Below, piece after piece: positions 1 through 9,258 of a DNA stretch of 46,827 nucleotides. The notes beneath the pieces were generated by a model. That model was not told where the DNA came from and searched no databases. It saw nothing but the letters and a program-made list of their open reading frames with translations. The translations under genes and the position numbers were made by a program. The DNA is taken from NCBI GenBank assembly GCA_030066045.1, contig JASJCJ010000061.1:1-46827 (forward strand), given 5' to 3'. Each line of letters begins with the position of its first letter. Positions within the stretch are counted from its first letter, which is position 1. The stretch is from Calothrix sp. MO_167.B12. GTDB lineage: Bacteria; Cyanobacteriota; Cyanobacteriia; Cyanobacteriales; Nostocaceae.

Positions 1-531
1 GATCAAATGTTGCAGGATTGCTGCGATCGCTTTCCCACCTGGAAACCCAATCAATTCGGAGCAGGTATTGTTAATGCCGAAAAATTAATGGCTGCACCCC
101 TACCCGATAATGTCGAGCGATCGGTAATTAAACCAGGTTTGGCATTACAGCAATATACACCTGTAGAAAGTGATGGGTGTGAGACTTTCTTAAATTTGTT
201 CGAGTCCCAATTAAGTGGTGATGAGCCAGAAGAAGTTGTACTTCCCCAAGCCTTATTAAACAAACATCTTGCGGAATTATTACAAACAACAGAAGCTGAG
301 TTACCACAAAGATTACAGGAAGTAGAAAAAGAGCTAGCCTTTCATTTTGCAGTTGACCCAGAGTTGTATGAGCAATTTGCTAAATCTTTGCATCCCCATC
401 AGCCATCTTTGATGAGGATGTTGAAAGGTGAAGCAACTCAACCATCTACTACTCAAAATCCCATACGGGAGAGGTTATTAACACAAGGAGTTTCAGAAAG
501 ATTGAATCAGAAATTGGGCGTTGCTGATTGA
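1..531 (+). CDS. C-terminal part of a subtilisin-like (S8) serine protease, 5' end cut by window
   Basis: The frame is open from base 1, so the gene starts outside the window; only about 176 residues are present. The segment GAGIVNAEKLMAAPLP resembles the end of a peptidase S8 catalytic domain, where a GAGxVNAxxA helix follows the catalytic Ser, which would lie upstream and cannot be seen. After it comes about 130 residues of acidic, helical sequence with no motif I recognise, possibly a regulatory or interaction tail. Downstream is a repeat cluster and no co-directional partner. The family call rests on one short motif, so it is moderate. Confidence 0.6.
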   Translation, partial: DQMLQDCCDRFPTWKPNQFGAGIVNAEKLMAAPLPDNVERSVIKPGLALQQYTPVESDGCETFLNLFESQLSGDEPEEVVLPQALLNKHLAELLQTTEAELPQRLQEVEKELAFHFAVDPELYEQFAKSLHPHQPSLMRMLKGEATQPSTTQNPIRERLLTQGVSERLNQKLGVAD

Positions 532-536
532 AAATA

Positions 537-760
537 TGAATTTACCGGGCTACGCCGAGCTTCGCTAACGCCCAAAGACGCATTAGACGCGGAGCGGTGA
601 GACAGCGCGGTCTTGGGGGTTTCCCCCATGAGCGACTGCGTGCCCCTTTCAGGGGAGCTAACGCTAACGCGGAGCGTCTCCGTTGGCGCAGCCTGCCCGG
701 AGGGCTTAGGAGATACCCGAAGGGCTTCGGTGCAGGGTAGACGCAAAGTTACCAAGAAAA
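537..760. repeat. GC-rich cyanobacterial palindromic repeat cluster
   Basis: A stretch denser in GC than its surroundings, built from short inverted repeats such as GGGGGTTTCCCCC and CCCCTTTCAGGGG and variants of GCGGAGCG. Short reading frames run through it on both strands but have no protein-like composition. Such clusters are common between genes in filamentous cyanobacteria; no function is claimed. Confidence 0.7.
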
Positions 761-833
761 ATAAAGGTGATTTTGACGTTTCATATCCTTTTCCATATCA
801 ACGGATGTGATAAGAATCTTTGACCTATAGCAG

Positions 834-866
834 ATCCGTTGTAGGGGCGCAATGCTTGCGCCCTTG
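834..866. repeat. Small hairpin repeat, GGGCGCAA/TTGCGCCC
   Basis: Perfect 8-base arms at 845-852 and 856-863 with a 3-base loop. A near-identical hairpin lies at 20995-21013. It sits 49 bases before the DUF2934 gene start and has no T tract, so it is more likely a dispersed repeat than a terminator. Confidence 0.7.
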
Positions 867-911
867 TCATTGGTAAAATGATTTCCAAAAATCACCCAAG
901 AAGAAAAATAT

Positions 912-1178
912 ATGCCTTACGATATCATTCTCTGTCCGGGTAAACACTGCCCCATAAAACAAAATTGTTATCGTTTTACTGTTGAAGTTCTAGGTCGTCA
1001 AGATTTTTTTGCAGAGATTCCCTACAATTTCACTAGCAATTCCTGCAAACATTTTATTCGTAACCGCCCAGATGAAGATGATATCCGTTTGAAAGCCTAT
1101 GAAATTTGGCAACGAAATGGCTATCCAGATGGGAAATCTTTGGAGCATTGGTTTCAAGCTGAAACAGAGTTGATGTAG
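912..1178 (+). CDS. DUF2934-containing small protein with N-terminal Cys cluster
   Basis: 88 residues. The C-terminal third (about residues 53-86: DDIRLKAYEIWQRNGYPDG followed by KSLEHWFQAETEL) fits the DUF2934 signature of an alpha-helical A-Y-x-x-W...G..G....HW..AE pattern. The N-terminal part has four cysteines (CPGKHCPIKQNC at about residues 8-19, then one near 45), which could bind a metal, but that is inference. No clear Shine-Dalgarno. Function unknown. Flanked by repeats on both sides, so probably its own transcript. Confidence 0.75.
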   Translation: MPYDIILCPGKHCPIKQNCYRFTVEVLGRQDFFAEIPYNFTSNSCKHFIRNRPDEDDIRLKAYEIWQRNGYPDGKSLEHWFQAETELM

Positions 1179-1191
1179 ATGAACTTGGGAA

Positions 1192-1257
1192 AATAATAAG
1201 TAATAAGTAATAAGTAATAAGTATTTTGGCTCTCCCACACATTTTTTCGTTCACCCA
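1192..1257. repeat. Dispersed repeat: AATAAGT heptamers plus conserved tail, copy 1
   Basis: Four to five copies of a 7-base unit AATAAGT/TAATAAG, followed by a conserved segment (TTTTGGCTCTCCCACACA) that recurs almost exactly at 20923-20980. The same heptamer appears inverted at 5556-5590. The conserved non-repeat tail shows these copies moved as a unit rather than arising by slippage alone. Confidence 0.75.
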
Positions 1258-1814
1258 CACTCCTGTTGTAGGACTTGTATCCAGTTTTTTTTTGGTAAAC
1301 CCTCTATTATCTCACTACCTGCTTACTTTAATCAAACCAATATTTTTTGATATTTAAGTTATGTAAACAAAAGTCGGATTAATTTTTGTAAATTGTAGGA
1401 AATTCTTTCAATAAGCAAATAACGTACTACAAAAAAGTAATGGTTTTTCAAGCTTTAAAGTAGCAAAATTAAAATCGTGAATTACTTGCGCCAATATACA
1501 TATACCATATTACATGGTTGTAATTACTATTATTTCGTTTGACTATTGAGAATAGCGTCAATAATCTCCAAAATTATTACTGAATATTTCAATGAGTTAA
1601 GTTTTATATATAGATATATTTAATTGATAATGCATTAATAGATTACTAGAGTTTATGAATATAGATTTTTTGAAGAAAGAGAAGCAACCTGGTGAAATAT
1701 CTAATTGATTCCACATTTCGCAGGTTAAATTAAAAATCTTGGTATTTTTATAACCCAGTTATAAAAAGGCTTTCAGGCATTAAGCTTATATTTTGCGTTT
1801 GGTGATGCTCAAAA
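1258..1814. other. AT-rich intergenic region without a recognisable gene
   Basis: About 550 bases of AT-rich sequence. The only item noted is a 17-codon frame at 1656-1709 (MNIDFLKKEKQPGEISN), which has no ribosome binding site I would trust. No RNA gene, terminator or mobile-element end was recognised. Confidence 0.5.
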
Positions 1815-2393
1815 TTAGCCAAAAATCGGCTGTAAATTTAAAATAAAACCAGGAAGAACATCCTCACCAGATAAACTTGTGGGAGATTGTAGAATTTCTA
1901 CCGACTGATGAGGACGATAAATTTCTACTTGTTTAGCTTGAGGATTAATTAACCAACCAAGTTGTAAGCCATTTGCTAAATATTCCCGCATCTTAACTTG
2001 AGTATCTTCCACATCATCACTTTCAGAAACCAATTCCACTGCAAAATCAGGACATAAGGGAAGAAATTTCTTTCTTTGTTGTGGAGTTAGAGCATCCCAT
2101 CTTTCCATTTTTACCCAAGAAACATCCGGGGAACGAGTTGCACCATTAGGAAGTTTAAAACCAGTGGAAGAATCAAAAGCTTTGCCCAAATTATTTTGAC
2201 GGTTCCAAATACCCAAATCAATATAAATTTCAAAATTGCGGTTCCCTGTTTCTCCCCCAGTGGGTGACATGATAATTAATTCCCCTTCAACAGTTAATTC
2301 CAGTCGCAACTCTTTATTGACAGCAACTAGTTGCTCAAATTCTTCATCTGTAAATTTCAACGCCGGAGGTAATTGTAGTATTAAAGCAGTCAT
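1815..2393 (-). CDS. Uma2 family (DUF820) putative endonuclease
   Basis: 192 residues from the ATG at 2393. The upstream TTG-type extension to 2423 is less likely, because family members usually start MTA-x-x-LQLPP. Family features visible: LTVEGELIIMSPTGGETG, the SPDVSWVKMERW motif, FAVELVSESDDVEDTQVKMREYLANGLQLGWLINP and a terminal LPGFILNLQPIF. The E-x-x-S/D-x-x-x-x-x-x-K arrangement belongs to a PD-(D/E)XK-like fold. These proteins occur in dozens of copies in cyanobacteria and their biological role is unsettled. It lies 107 bases downstream of the nuclease-like gene at 2501-4012 on the same strand and could be the third gene of that operon. Confidence 0.88.
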   Translation of the reverse strand: MTALILQLPPALKFTDEEFEQLVAVNKELRLELTVEGELIIMSPTGGETGNRNFEIYIDLGIWNRQNNLGKAFDSSTGFKLPNGATRSPDVSWVKMERWDALTPQQRKKFLPLCPDFAVELVSESDDVEDTQVKMREYLANGLQLGWLINPQAKQVEIYRPHQSVEILQSPTSLSGEDVLPGFILNLQPIFG

Positions 2394-2500
2394 TATTTGT
2401 CCCAATACTTTTTTTACCAACAATCATTAACAAATACAATCCTTAAAGCATCAAGCCGAGATGCCAAGTTGTTCCTCACATAGATACATGAAACACTTCA

Positions 2501-4012
2501 CTATTTTGAGTAATCAGATGGTTTCTTAATATTTCCATTAACAACAAACACAAACGCCTTCGAGGAATATTTTTTTGTCAAATCGTCGTCGCCATGAGTT
2601 GGCACATCAACCAAAAGAATATCATTTCTAATGTCACTAGTAGGATTATCTTTCGATGTAAGGTCAAGAACTAAAACAACACTAATTTGCCTAGCCTCAA
2701 TACCTTCATATTGGGTAGACTGCCTCGTATATTTCTGGCAAATATGTGTCCTGCTCCCATTAGTTTTTTCAACTTTTAATTCGATAATCACACCGCGATA
2801 GCGAATATCCGTAATCCCACCTGCTTGACTTGGATGTTCTTCTACATCTTGCCCTAGAATCAAACGTAAATCACGTACTACAGTAGATTGAAATTCTGCC
2901 TCAGATACTGTTATTTTATCTCGGAAAACAGCTCCCTGTGCGTAAGTTCCAAGAAGACGTGTTAGTGCTTCCAATACTGGAAGTAATTCCGGCAATTCAT
3001 CATGTGTGGATGGAATATCTTGTAATAAACTTTCCAGCAGTTGGGCTACATGATTATCCAGCCGACGGTAACCGCTAATAAAAACCTTGTTTTGTGGGTC
3101 AACGACGCGAAACTCAAGTTGGTTATGTCCAATTACAGCTACTTCTTGAAAACTACCATCAATTAATTTAAACCCGCATCTGACTATAAAAGAAATGTTC
3201 TCGGATAACAAACTTTGAGCGGATTTAAAATTTATTTGACCTGTCAATTCTCCTTCAAACTCGTTATTTTCGATACTGTCTGGTTTTTGAAGGACAAAAT
3301 TAGAAATTGAATAATCGCTGCTGGGGCAAGTTGTCAGCAAATCAAGCTGTAATGCTTCAGCATCTTTGTGCCATGTAATACCACGAATTATAAATTTAAG
3401 TGTGTAAATTAATTGTGGTTGAAGTAGTTGAGGAGTAACCAAGGGGGCACTATCAATAAATGCAATTAGCCGCACAAGAGGAGACTGTAGTGTATTCCTT
3501 GATTCATTTTCAGATGAACTTTGAAAATCAAATGGAGAGCGTTCGCCTTTTTGCCTCCAATAGGTAATTGGTAGGGGTAAAGACTGGAGAAATAAAAGCA
3601 ATCTTTCGGAATTTATGCTTCGACCATCTTGCCCAATTATCTCGTTTATAATTTGATGGTTGTTTTTGTTTTGGCTAACAGAATCGGCAAGATAGGACCG
3701 AAATTCAGCGCACAATATAGCTAGTCGTTCACGTTCACTTAAAAGGTCTCCAGATCTATTGAGCGCAATATTACGACACTGTAAGTGACTTTCTAAAACA
3801 CGGAGACCCATAATAACTAATTGCCAGACGTTTAATTCGTTTGAATTTGCTGTTTTGGCAAGATGGGTTTCCATACTATTGATGACATCATAAATTTGAG
3901 CGATACACTCACCTTTTCGTAAGTCAATTGTTTGAAGAACCTTTCGCAGATTGACTATAATTTTGGCACTATGATGAGCGTAACCAATATCTAGCTTTTG
4001 ATTTAGTCTCAA
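2501..4012 (-). CDS. Protein of unknown function with a C-terminal PD-(D/E)XK nuclease-like domain
   Basis: About 503 residues. The start at 4012 is a TTG that overlaps the TGA stop of the upstream gene as TTGA, a layout typical of coupled translation. The C-terminal 130 residues look like a PD-(D/E)XK nuclease core: an acidic residue in SEAEFQSTVVRDLRLIL, then GGITDIRYRGVIIELKVEK (D...E-x-K), then a helix QKYTRQSTQYEG and a beta strand RQISVVLVLDL. The first 370 residues are mostly helical, then mixed, with no motif I can name; they may recognise a target. Catalysis is inferred from motif spacing only. With the HEAT-like partner upstream, a defence or DNA-processing role is possible but unproven. 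Confidence 0.65.
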   Translation of the reverse strand: MRLNQKLDIGYAHHSAKIIVNLRKVLQTIDLRKGECIAQIYDVINSMETHLAKTANSNELNVWQLVIMGLRVLESHLQCRNIALNRSGDLLSERERLAILCAEFRSYLADSVSQNKNNHQIINEIIGQDGRSINSERLLLFLQSLPLPITYWRQKGERSPFDFQSSSENESRNTLQSPLVRLIAFIDSAPLVTPQLLQPQLIYTLKFIIRGITWHKDAEALQLDLLTTCPSSDYSISNFVLQKPDSIENNEFEGELTGQINFKSAQSLLSENISFIVRCGFKLIDGSFQEVAVIGHNQLEFRVVDPQNKVFISGYRRLDNHVAQLLESLLQDIPSTHDELPELLPVLEALTRLLGTYAQGAVFRDKITVSEAEFQSTVVRDLRLILGQDVEEHPSQAGGITDIRYRGVIIELKVEKTNGSRTHICQKYTRQSTQYEGIEARQISVVLVLDLTSKDNPTSDIRNDILLVDVPTHGDDDLTKKYSSKAFVFVVNGNIKKPSDYSK

Positions 4013-4848
4013 ATTTCTATCTCCCTAATCTTCGACATAATCTCATCTGCTACTGCAATCTCGCCATTCTGAAGATTAATATTAGCAGCGGCAATTTCCC
4101 CAAAAATTCTTAGTTTTTTCTGTAACTTTTCATAACGCTTCTCACCATTTAGCGATTCCACGGCAATATCAAACACTTCTTTTTCGGCGATATAATCACC
4201 ATATCGGGCAAACAAACTAGCAAAGTAACATACTTTCCAAGCATCTTTTGCTGCAAGTTGCCTTGCAGACTCAAGTAATTCTGACCTAATACTTGTATAA
4301 ATGGCGTGAGGAATTTGGTGCAGCCAATTGAACATTTTTTCACGGACAGAATCATCATAACGGTTATAGCGGTTTCTACTGTAATTAGCTAAACACCACG
4401 CAATCTGGCGTGCTGCCAATTCAACAACGGCCTCATCCTCATCTGGCTTTAGATACCGGATAATTTCGTTAATAATTTTTTCATCAACTATATGCTCTTT
4501 AGTCGGAAGAACATTACATATAAAGCTAATTGCAATGTTTTTCAAATCTGCAAAGCGGTGAGATACCCGTATAATCGCTTGGCAAAGATCATCTAAGAAA
4601 TAAGGGTCTTTTCTATAGGTACCGAGCCAACCTAGCATCAAATTAAGGGCTTCAATTGCTTGATTTCTATCCAACCAATCTCCACCCCATTGAAGAGCAT
4701 GAATTGCCGCTTTATGGACAATTACATACTTATCCCGCAGATGAAGAATCAGGACATCCACAATATTTTTGGGTGGTGCAGATTTGGAATGACGATACAT
4801 TTCCTCATTTTGTCGCCCGAATGATTCGTGGAATTTACCCATTCCCAT
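4009..4848 (-). CDS. HEAT-like helical-repeat protein
   Basis: 279 residues, ATG at 4848 (weak Shine-Dalgarno; an in-frame stop lies 4 codons upstream, so it cannot be much longer). The protein is a string of paired helices: VDVLILHLRDKYVIVHKAAI, QAIEALNLMLGWL, EAVVELAARQIAWCLANY and others, the pattern of HEAT/ARM repeats that serve as protein or nucleic-acid binding scaffolds. No enzyme motif is seen. It overlaps the nuclease-like gene by 4 bases, so the two products are probably made together. A coding-like fragment lies just upstream (4898-5035), suggesting the operon may once have started further back. Confidence 0.6.
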   Translation of the reverse strand: MGMGKFHESFGRQNEEMYRHSKSAPPKNIVDVLILHLRDKYVIVHKAAIHALQWGGDWLDRNQAIEALNLMLGWLGTYRKDPYFLDDLCQAIIRVSHRFADLKNIAISFICNVLPTKEHIVDEKIINEIIRYLKPDEDEAVVELAARQIAWCLANYSRNRYNRYDDSVREKMFNWLHQIPHAIYTSIRSELLESARQLAAKDAWKVCYFASLFARYGDYIAEKEVFDIAVESLNGEKRYEKLQKKLRIFGEIAAANINLQNGEIAVADEIMSKIREIEI

Positions 4849-4897
4849 GTTTTTGCGAGTTCAGCTAGATGTCATTCACGTATGTGCTTAAGAAAAA

Positions 4898-5035
4898 CTA
4901 TTCTAATTCATCTAATTCAGGTTTGTGGAAAAAAGGAAGTCGCAACACTGATGCGCGAATAGAAAGAAGTTTGAATTCATCATCTTTGACACGTCTGCTA
5001 GACCAAATGATGTTGAAGTTTAGGAGTTCCTGCAT
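4898..5035 (-). pseudogene. Possible C-terminal remnant of a gene cut by a MITE
   Basis: Reading the minus strand from 5035 to the stop at 4898 gives 45 residues of protein-like sequence (LLNFNIIWSSRRVKDDEFKL, ending FFHKPELDELE). The open frame continues upstream only through the inverted-repeat element at 5051-5233, which is not coding. A MITE may therefore have separated this tail from the rest of its gene, just ahead of the HEAT-like gene. It could also be chance coding. Confidence 0.3.
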
Positions 5036-5050
5036 ACAAGGAAAGAGGGG

Positions 5051-5233
5051 GTAGGGTCTGTTTTCAAACCCAAAATTAGCATCAATTGTAGGTTGGGGAG
5101 CCACTCTTGTGCGCGGGTTCCCCGCGTTGAGAGAAGTGGCGTTTGAGGAACGAAACCCAACATTTTCCGTACACCCAGTTGGGTTTGGTTTCGTTCTACC
5201 CAACCTACACCATAGTTTGAAAACACGCCCTAG
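5051..5233. mobile_element. MITE family B, copy 1
   Basis: Imperfect inverted-repeat element with ends of the type CTAGGGCGTGTTTTCAAAC, one end CTAG (5230-5233) and the other degenerate GTAG (5051-5054). The inner arms contain AGGTTGGGTAGAACG and its complement. Other copies lie at 27229-27379 and 37871-38156. No transposase inside, so non-autonomous. Confidence 0.75.
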
Positions 5234-5454
5234 GCGTTGCATGGCGGGATTGAACAGAAATAAAAAGCAAAGTGATTCAAAGCTATCACTTTCTTTAACT
5301 TTGCCTATTTTGCAAAGCTGAAAGCAATGGAGAGCGATTTTCATTTACTTCAGCTAGCAGTTGTGCGATCGCTTCTTCAATAATTACCTCTTTATAGGCG
5401 GTGTTGGCTTTACCTAGTAGTCTAATGTCATTAATGTTGATGAGTCACGGGCAT

Positions 5455-5520
5455 TTAGCTCCCCAACTTCTATCCTAGGAATCCCTATGATGTGCGGATA
5501 TTGATTCAGAAGTCGGGGAT
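5455..5520. mobile_element. MITE family C, copy 1
   Basis: Inverted repeats TAGCTCCCCAACTTCT and AGAAGTCGGGGA bound about 65 bases that include CCTAGGA and GTGCGGATATTGATT. The element and its flank (GAGTCACGGGCATTTAGC) match, in reverse orientation, the copy at 44001-44069. The arms fold into a hairpin. Confidence 0.7.
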
Positions 5521-5555
5521 CTGTTACCTAGCCAGATGAACTGAGTGGGAACCGC

Positions 5556-5590
5556 CATATTACTTATTACTTCTTACTTATTACTTATTT
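5556..5590. repeat. Inverted AATAAGT heptamer repeat
   Basis: Tandem TTACTTA units, the reverse complement of the heptamer at 1192 and 20923. It runs up to the stop codon of the acyltransferase-like gene. Confidence 0.6.
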
Positions 5591-6993
5591 CACATCGCAA
5601 TCAACCCCTCCATCACCTGCTGCAAATCATTGGTCAAATCCACCACTGCTTGTCTGGCACTGCGACGGGAATCACTATAAACTGGATAACGCTCAGACAC
5701 CGACAACGGTTCGCCAATGGTAATTTTCGCTCTTTGCTTGCCTAATTGCGGACGCTTGAAAGGATTACTACCCCTAATCCGAGTTACCATATCCCAAATT
5801 AGTAAGGTAGTTTCCGCAAATCTTTCAGCAGTGGGTTTTTCCCGCACATAACTACCAGTCACCGCCACAAAACTTTCCACTAACCGCATATGCCACATAT
5901 GTAAATTCGCTTCTTCCGCCACCCGATCGCCCAATGCTTTTTCTAGGGGTGACAATGCACTTATATCTTTAAAATCTTCCCTAAACATATAATTCCATGC
6001 TGCTTGCTCCACCCGGCGACAACGGTCATTAAAATTACCCTTAGCTGGTAAATCAAAATAGTGTTCTGCTACTTGCAAAACTACATTTAGTAAAGCGTGT
6101 AAACGATTAGCGATCGCTTGATTAATATCTTGACTTTCTCCGGTAACAATCTCTGGTTTGGGTAATTTCTGGTGATAAAAACGAGTATAAAAATCTTCTA
6201 CCAAACATAATAAATGCTCTGACAACCGCAAAAGCCTAGGATATAGGGAATGATATGCAGATGGTAGGGAACTCAAAACAGAGGCATCAAACTTGTTTGT
6301 ATCTCCAGACACCCCACTTACCGCTTCCAATTGACTTAATAGGTTAGCGATCGCATCCCAAGGAGGAGTAATATAACTGTATTCAATGCCAACTGGTAAA
6401 ATAAAAACCTGCTCTTCTCTACCAGCTTTGTGCAAGTCTTCCGCACACCAAAAGCTTAATTGGGCAATTCCCGGTTCTAGGGGGTTGACAATCTCCGACA
6501 AACCATTGGTAGCACCCTCTGGTGCCGCCGCCATGGGAAAATCACCATTGGCAAATAAATTCCGCGCCGAGCGCAATCCCGTCCAATCAGCCTTACCCCG
6601 TTGAATTGGCGTACCACCCAACCGGGAAGCAAGCCAACCAATGTGGTCACCAGCCCATAAAGGAATGCCGCGATCATAAATAAAATGGGCATGGATTGGT
6701 GATTTTAGTGCTATATTTTTCTGTCGTGCTACCTTAGGTACTAGTTGGGAAAGCAAGTAGCCCAAACACAAAGGATCTTGGGTTTGGGGATGGCGAAATG
6801 CAAGCAAAAAACGAACTTTTCCTCCTTGAAACTGACGATATAGATCCACCAAAACTTCTATATTGTCTGCTTCAATTTGCTTGATTGCTGTTTGCCAATT
6901 TATCCATTGGGGAAGCAACAAGTGGGATGCTTTTAACAACCAAGGGTTAAATGCTGGGGAAATAAATTCTAAAGGTGGTTGTGCTTTATACAT
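5590..6993 (-). CDS. Glycerolipid acyltransferase-like protein (PlsC/LPLAT superfamily)
   Basis: 467 residues from the ATG at 6993. The acyltransferase H-x4-D motif is seen in LAFRHPQTQD at about residues 67-73, followed by GGTPIQRGKADW and the second signature FPMAAAPEGATNG (EG motif) near residues 153-166. This fits the long cyanobacterial 1-acyl-glycerol-3-phosphate acyltransferase-like family, of which I recall Synechocystis Sll1752 as a member; about 250 residues follow the catalytic region and look helical. It would transfer an acyl group to a lysophospholipid precursor at the membrane, but substrate cannot be read from sequence. Divergent from proS, with a repeat-rich 262-base gap. Confidence 0.75.
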   Translation of the reverse strand: MYKAQPPLEFISPAFNPWLLKASHLLLPQWINWQTAIKQIEADNIEVLVDLYRQFQGGKVRFLLAFRHPQTQDPLCLGYLLSQLVPKVARQKNIALKSPIHAHFIYDRGIPLWAGDHIGWLASRLGGTPIQRGKADWTGLRSARNLFANGDFPMAAAPEGATNGLSEIVNPLEPGIAQLSFWCAEDLHKAGREEQVFILPVGIEYSYITPPWDAIANLLSQLEAVSGVSGDTNKFDASVLSSLPSAYHSLYPRLLRLSEHLLCLVEDFYTRFYHQKLPKPEIVTGESQDINQAIANRLHALLNVVLQVAEHYFDLPAKGNFNDRCRRVEQAAWNYMFREDFKDISALSPLEKALGDRVAEEANLHMWHMRLVESFVAVTGSYVREKPTAERFAETTLLIWDMVTRIRGSNPFKRPQLGKQRAKITIGEPLSVSERYPVYSDSRRSARQAVVDLTNDLQQVMEGLIAM

Positions 6994-7017
6994 AAAATTT
7001 AGGGTAGGTAATTGTTT

Positions 7018-7080
7018 AAGAGAATAGGGAATAGGTAACAGGGAATAGGCAACAGGGAATAGGCAACAGGCAACAAGAAA
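7018..7080. repeat. Short tandem repeats GGGAATAGGCAACA
   Basis: Interleaved 7-base units GGAATAG, GGCAACA and variants between the acyltransferase-like gene and proS. Related units occur at 19801-19840 and inverted at 26461-26491. Typical cyanobacterial heptameric short tandem repeats. Confidence 0.7.
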
Positions 7081-7255
7081 ATACTGTTGCTCATTTCTGA
7101 TTACCTTTTCTCTCTAAAGCAACGGCTTTGGGAATTAGGTAAAGAAGAAAAATATTTATCCTGTTTTGGCGTATATCCTTTATACTTCAGCTTCTAGGCT
7201 AATTTTTACACTCTAACTGACATAAAAACTAGCAAAACCGAACATAGGAGAAACA

Positions 7256-9061
7256 ATGCGACTGTCAAAAATGTTATTTGTCACACTCAGAGACGACCCT
7301 GCGGATGCAGAAATTCCCAGCCATAAACTACTGGTGAGAGCAGGTTATATTCGTCGTATTGGCAGTGGTATTTATGCGTATTTACCCTTGATGTGGCGAG
7401 TACTACAAAAAGTATCCCAAATAGTACGGGAGGAAATGAACGCTACAGGTGCCCAGGAATGTCTTTTACCTCAGTTACAACCCGCAGAATTATGGAAAGA
7501 GTCGGGACGTTGGGATACCTATACTAAAGCTGAGGGTATCATGTTTGCCCTGGGGGACAGAAGGGAACAGGATTTAGCCCTGGGACCCACCCACGAGGAA
7601 GTAATTACCACCGTAGCTAGGGATATGATTCGTTCCTACCGTCAGTTGCCCATACACCTATACCAAATTCAAACTAAGTTCCGAGATGAAATTCGCCCCC
7701 GGTTTGGTTTGATGCGGGGACGGGAATTCATTATGAAGGATGGCTATTCTTTCCATGCTGATGAGGAAAGTTTAAAAGCCACCTACCAAGATATGTACAC
7801 CGCCTACAGTAATATGTTGCGGCGCAGTGGTTTAGCTTTTCGCCCCGTCCAAGCTGATTCCGGTGCCATTGGTGGTTCCGGTTCCCAGGAATTTATGGTG
7901 TTAGCGGAAGCCGGGGAGGATGAAGTTCTTTACACAGAAGATGGTCAATACGCGGCGAATGTGGAAAAGGCGGTTTCCTTACCCGTTGATGCCGAGCCTT
8001 CTAGCTTTACCAGTTACGAGAAAAAGTCAACTCCAGGTACAGAAACCATTGAACAACTATGTAATTTCCTCAAGTGTTCTCCCACCCAGGTAGTGAAAAA
8101 TGTCCTCTACGAAACCATTTATGACAACGGAATCACCGTATTAGTACTGGTAAGCATCCGTGGGGATCAGGAAGTAAATGATGTGAAATTGCAGAACGAA
8201 TTAACCAAACTTGCTCCCCAATACAAAGCTCAAACCATCCTGGCAATTACCGTACCTGATGCGGAATCCCAATCAACCTGGGCAGCAAAATCCTTACCTT
8301 TGGGTTACATTGCTCCTGATATAGATGATGCATACATTGATACCAAGAAACAGGTGCATGGTAAATTCTTACGCCTGGTGGATAAAACCGCCATTGATTT
8401 AAAGAACTTTGTTACAGGGGCAAATGAGTCTGGCTATCACATGGTTGGGGCGAACTGGGGTGAGAATCTTAAAGCACCAGAGATACAAGTAGATGTACGT
8501 AAATCAAAAGCAGGGGATAGAGCGGTTCATAATCCAGAGCAGAAATTACAAAGTGCCCGGGGAATAGAAGTAGGACATATCTTCCAGCTAGGTATAAAAT
8601 ATTCCCAAGGAATGGGAGCAACCTACACCACCCCAGAAGGGAAAGAGGAACCCCTATGGATGGGTTGTTATGGTGTGGGAGTTTCTCGATTGGCACAAGC
8701 TGCGGTAGAGCAATCTTACGACAAAGATGGGATAATTTGGCCAGTTGCGATCGCACCTTACCATGCGATCGTTTGTATTCCCAATATTAATGATGGTAAA
8801 CAGGTGGAAGTTGCCGAGCAGCTTTATACAGAGTTAAATCAAGCCGGAGTGGAAACCTTACTCGATGACCGTAAAGAGCGGGCGGGAGTTAAATTTAAAG
8901 ATGCAGACTTGGTGGGTATTCCTTACCGCATTGTCACCGGGAAAGCTTTAGCTAATGGCAAAGTTGAGGTGGTGAAAAGGGCGAATAAAGAGTCTTGTGA
9001 AATTGCAGTAGAAGAAGTTGTTTCTACTTTGAAAAATTGGATTGAGGAGGAATTAAATTAG
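7256..9061 (+). CDS. proS: Prolyl-tRNA synthetase
   Basis: 601 residues, the length of the bacterial-type enzyme with an editing insertion. The enzyme charges tRNA-Pro with proline in the cytoplasm. Class II motifs are clear: [16 protein letters not shown] with [19 protein letters not shown] (motif 1 region), the TxE loop [49 protein letters not shown] (motif 2), and [17 protein letters not shown] (motif 3). The middle 230-380 region carries the YbaK-like editing domain ([13 protein letters not shown]) and the C-terminus the anticodon-binding domain ([22 protein letters not shown]). Start at 7256 is supported by AGGAG at 7246-7250. Confidence 0.97.
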   Translation: MRLSKMLFVTLRDDPADAEIPSHKLLVRAGYIRRIGSGIYAYLPLMWRVLQKVSQIVREEMNATGAQECLLPQLQPAELWKESGRWDTYTKAEGIMFALGDRREQDLALGPTHEEVITTVARDMIRSYRQLPIHLYQIQTKFRDEIRPRFGLMRGREFIMKDGYSFHADEESLKATYQDMYTAYSNMLRRSGLAFRPVQADSGAIGGSGSQEFMVLAEAGEDEVLYTEDGQYAANVEKAVSLPVDAEPSSFTSYEKKSTPGTETIEQLCNFLKCSPTQVVKNVLYETIYDNGITVLVLVSIRGDQEVNDVKLQNELTKLAPQYKAQTILAITVPDAESQSTWAAKSLPLGYIAPDIDDAYIDTKKQVHGKFLRLVDKTAIDLKNFVTGANESGYHMVGANWGENLKAPEIQVDVRKSKAGDRAVHNPEQKLQSARGIEVGHIFQLGIKYSQGMGATYTTPEGKEEPLWMGCYGVGVSRLAQAAVEQSYDKDGIIWPVAIAPYHAIVCIPNINDGKQVEVAEQLYTELNQAGVETLLDDRKERAGVKFKDADLVGIPYRIVTGKALANGKVEVVKRANKESCEIAVEEVVSTLKNWIEEELN

Positions 9062-9073
9062 TTGTTCTAATTC

Positions 9074-9100
9074 GGTTAGGTCTGAAAATCAGACCCAACC
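9074..9100 (+). terminator. Hairpin just after proS
   Basis: GGTT-A-GGTCTGA pairs with TCAGACC-C-AACC around a 3-base loop, giving an 11-bp stem interrupted by one mismatch, 13 bases after the proS stop. No T tract follows, so it may stabilise the 3' end rather than terminate by itself. Confidence 0.45.
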
Positions 9101-9258
9101 CATTACTTAATCTCCTAAACAGGAAATAGGAAGGAAGATAAAAATTAGTGATGACTGGATGCAAAAAAATATTGAACTAAGAGAACTTCAATTTCAACAT
9201 AAGCAAGAGTATAGGAATAGAATTGAATAATTCCTATCCAAATCTATGAGTGGGAGAT

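Noticed and set aside
613-810. Open frames in the GC-rich cluster 537-760
   Set aside because: Composition is that of palindromic repeats, not protein.
1656-1709. 17-codon frame MNIDFLKKEKQPGEISN
   Set aside because: No ribosome site or recognised peptide family; kept only as a note.
9250-9258. GTG start for the cupin gene
   Set aside because: No Shine-Dalgarno upstream; ATG at 9259 preferred although its spacing to GGGAG is short.
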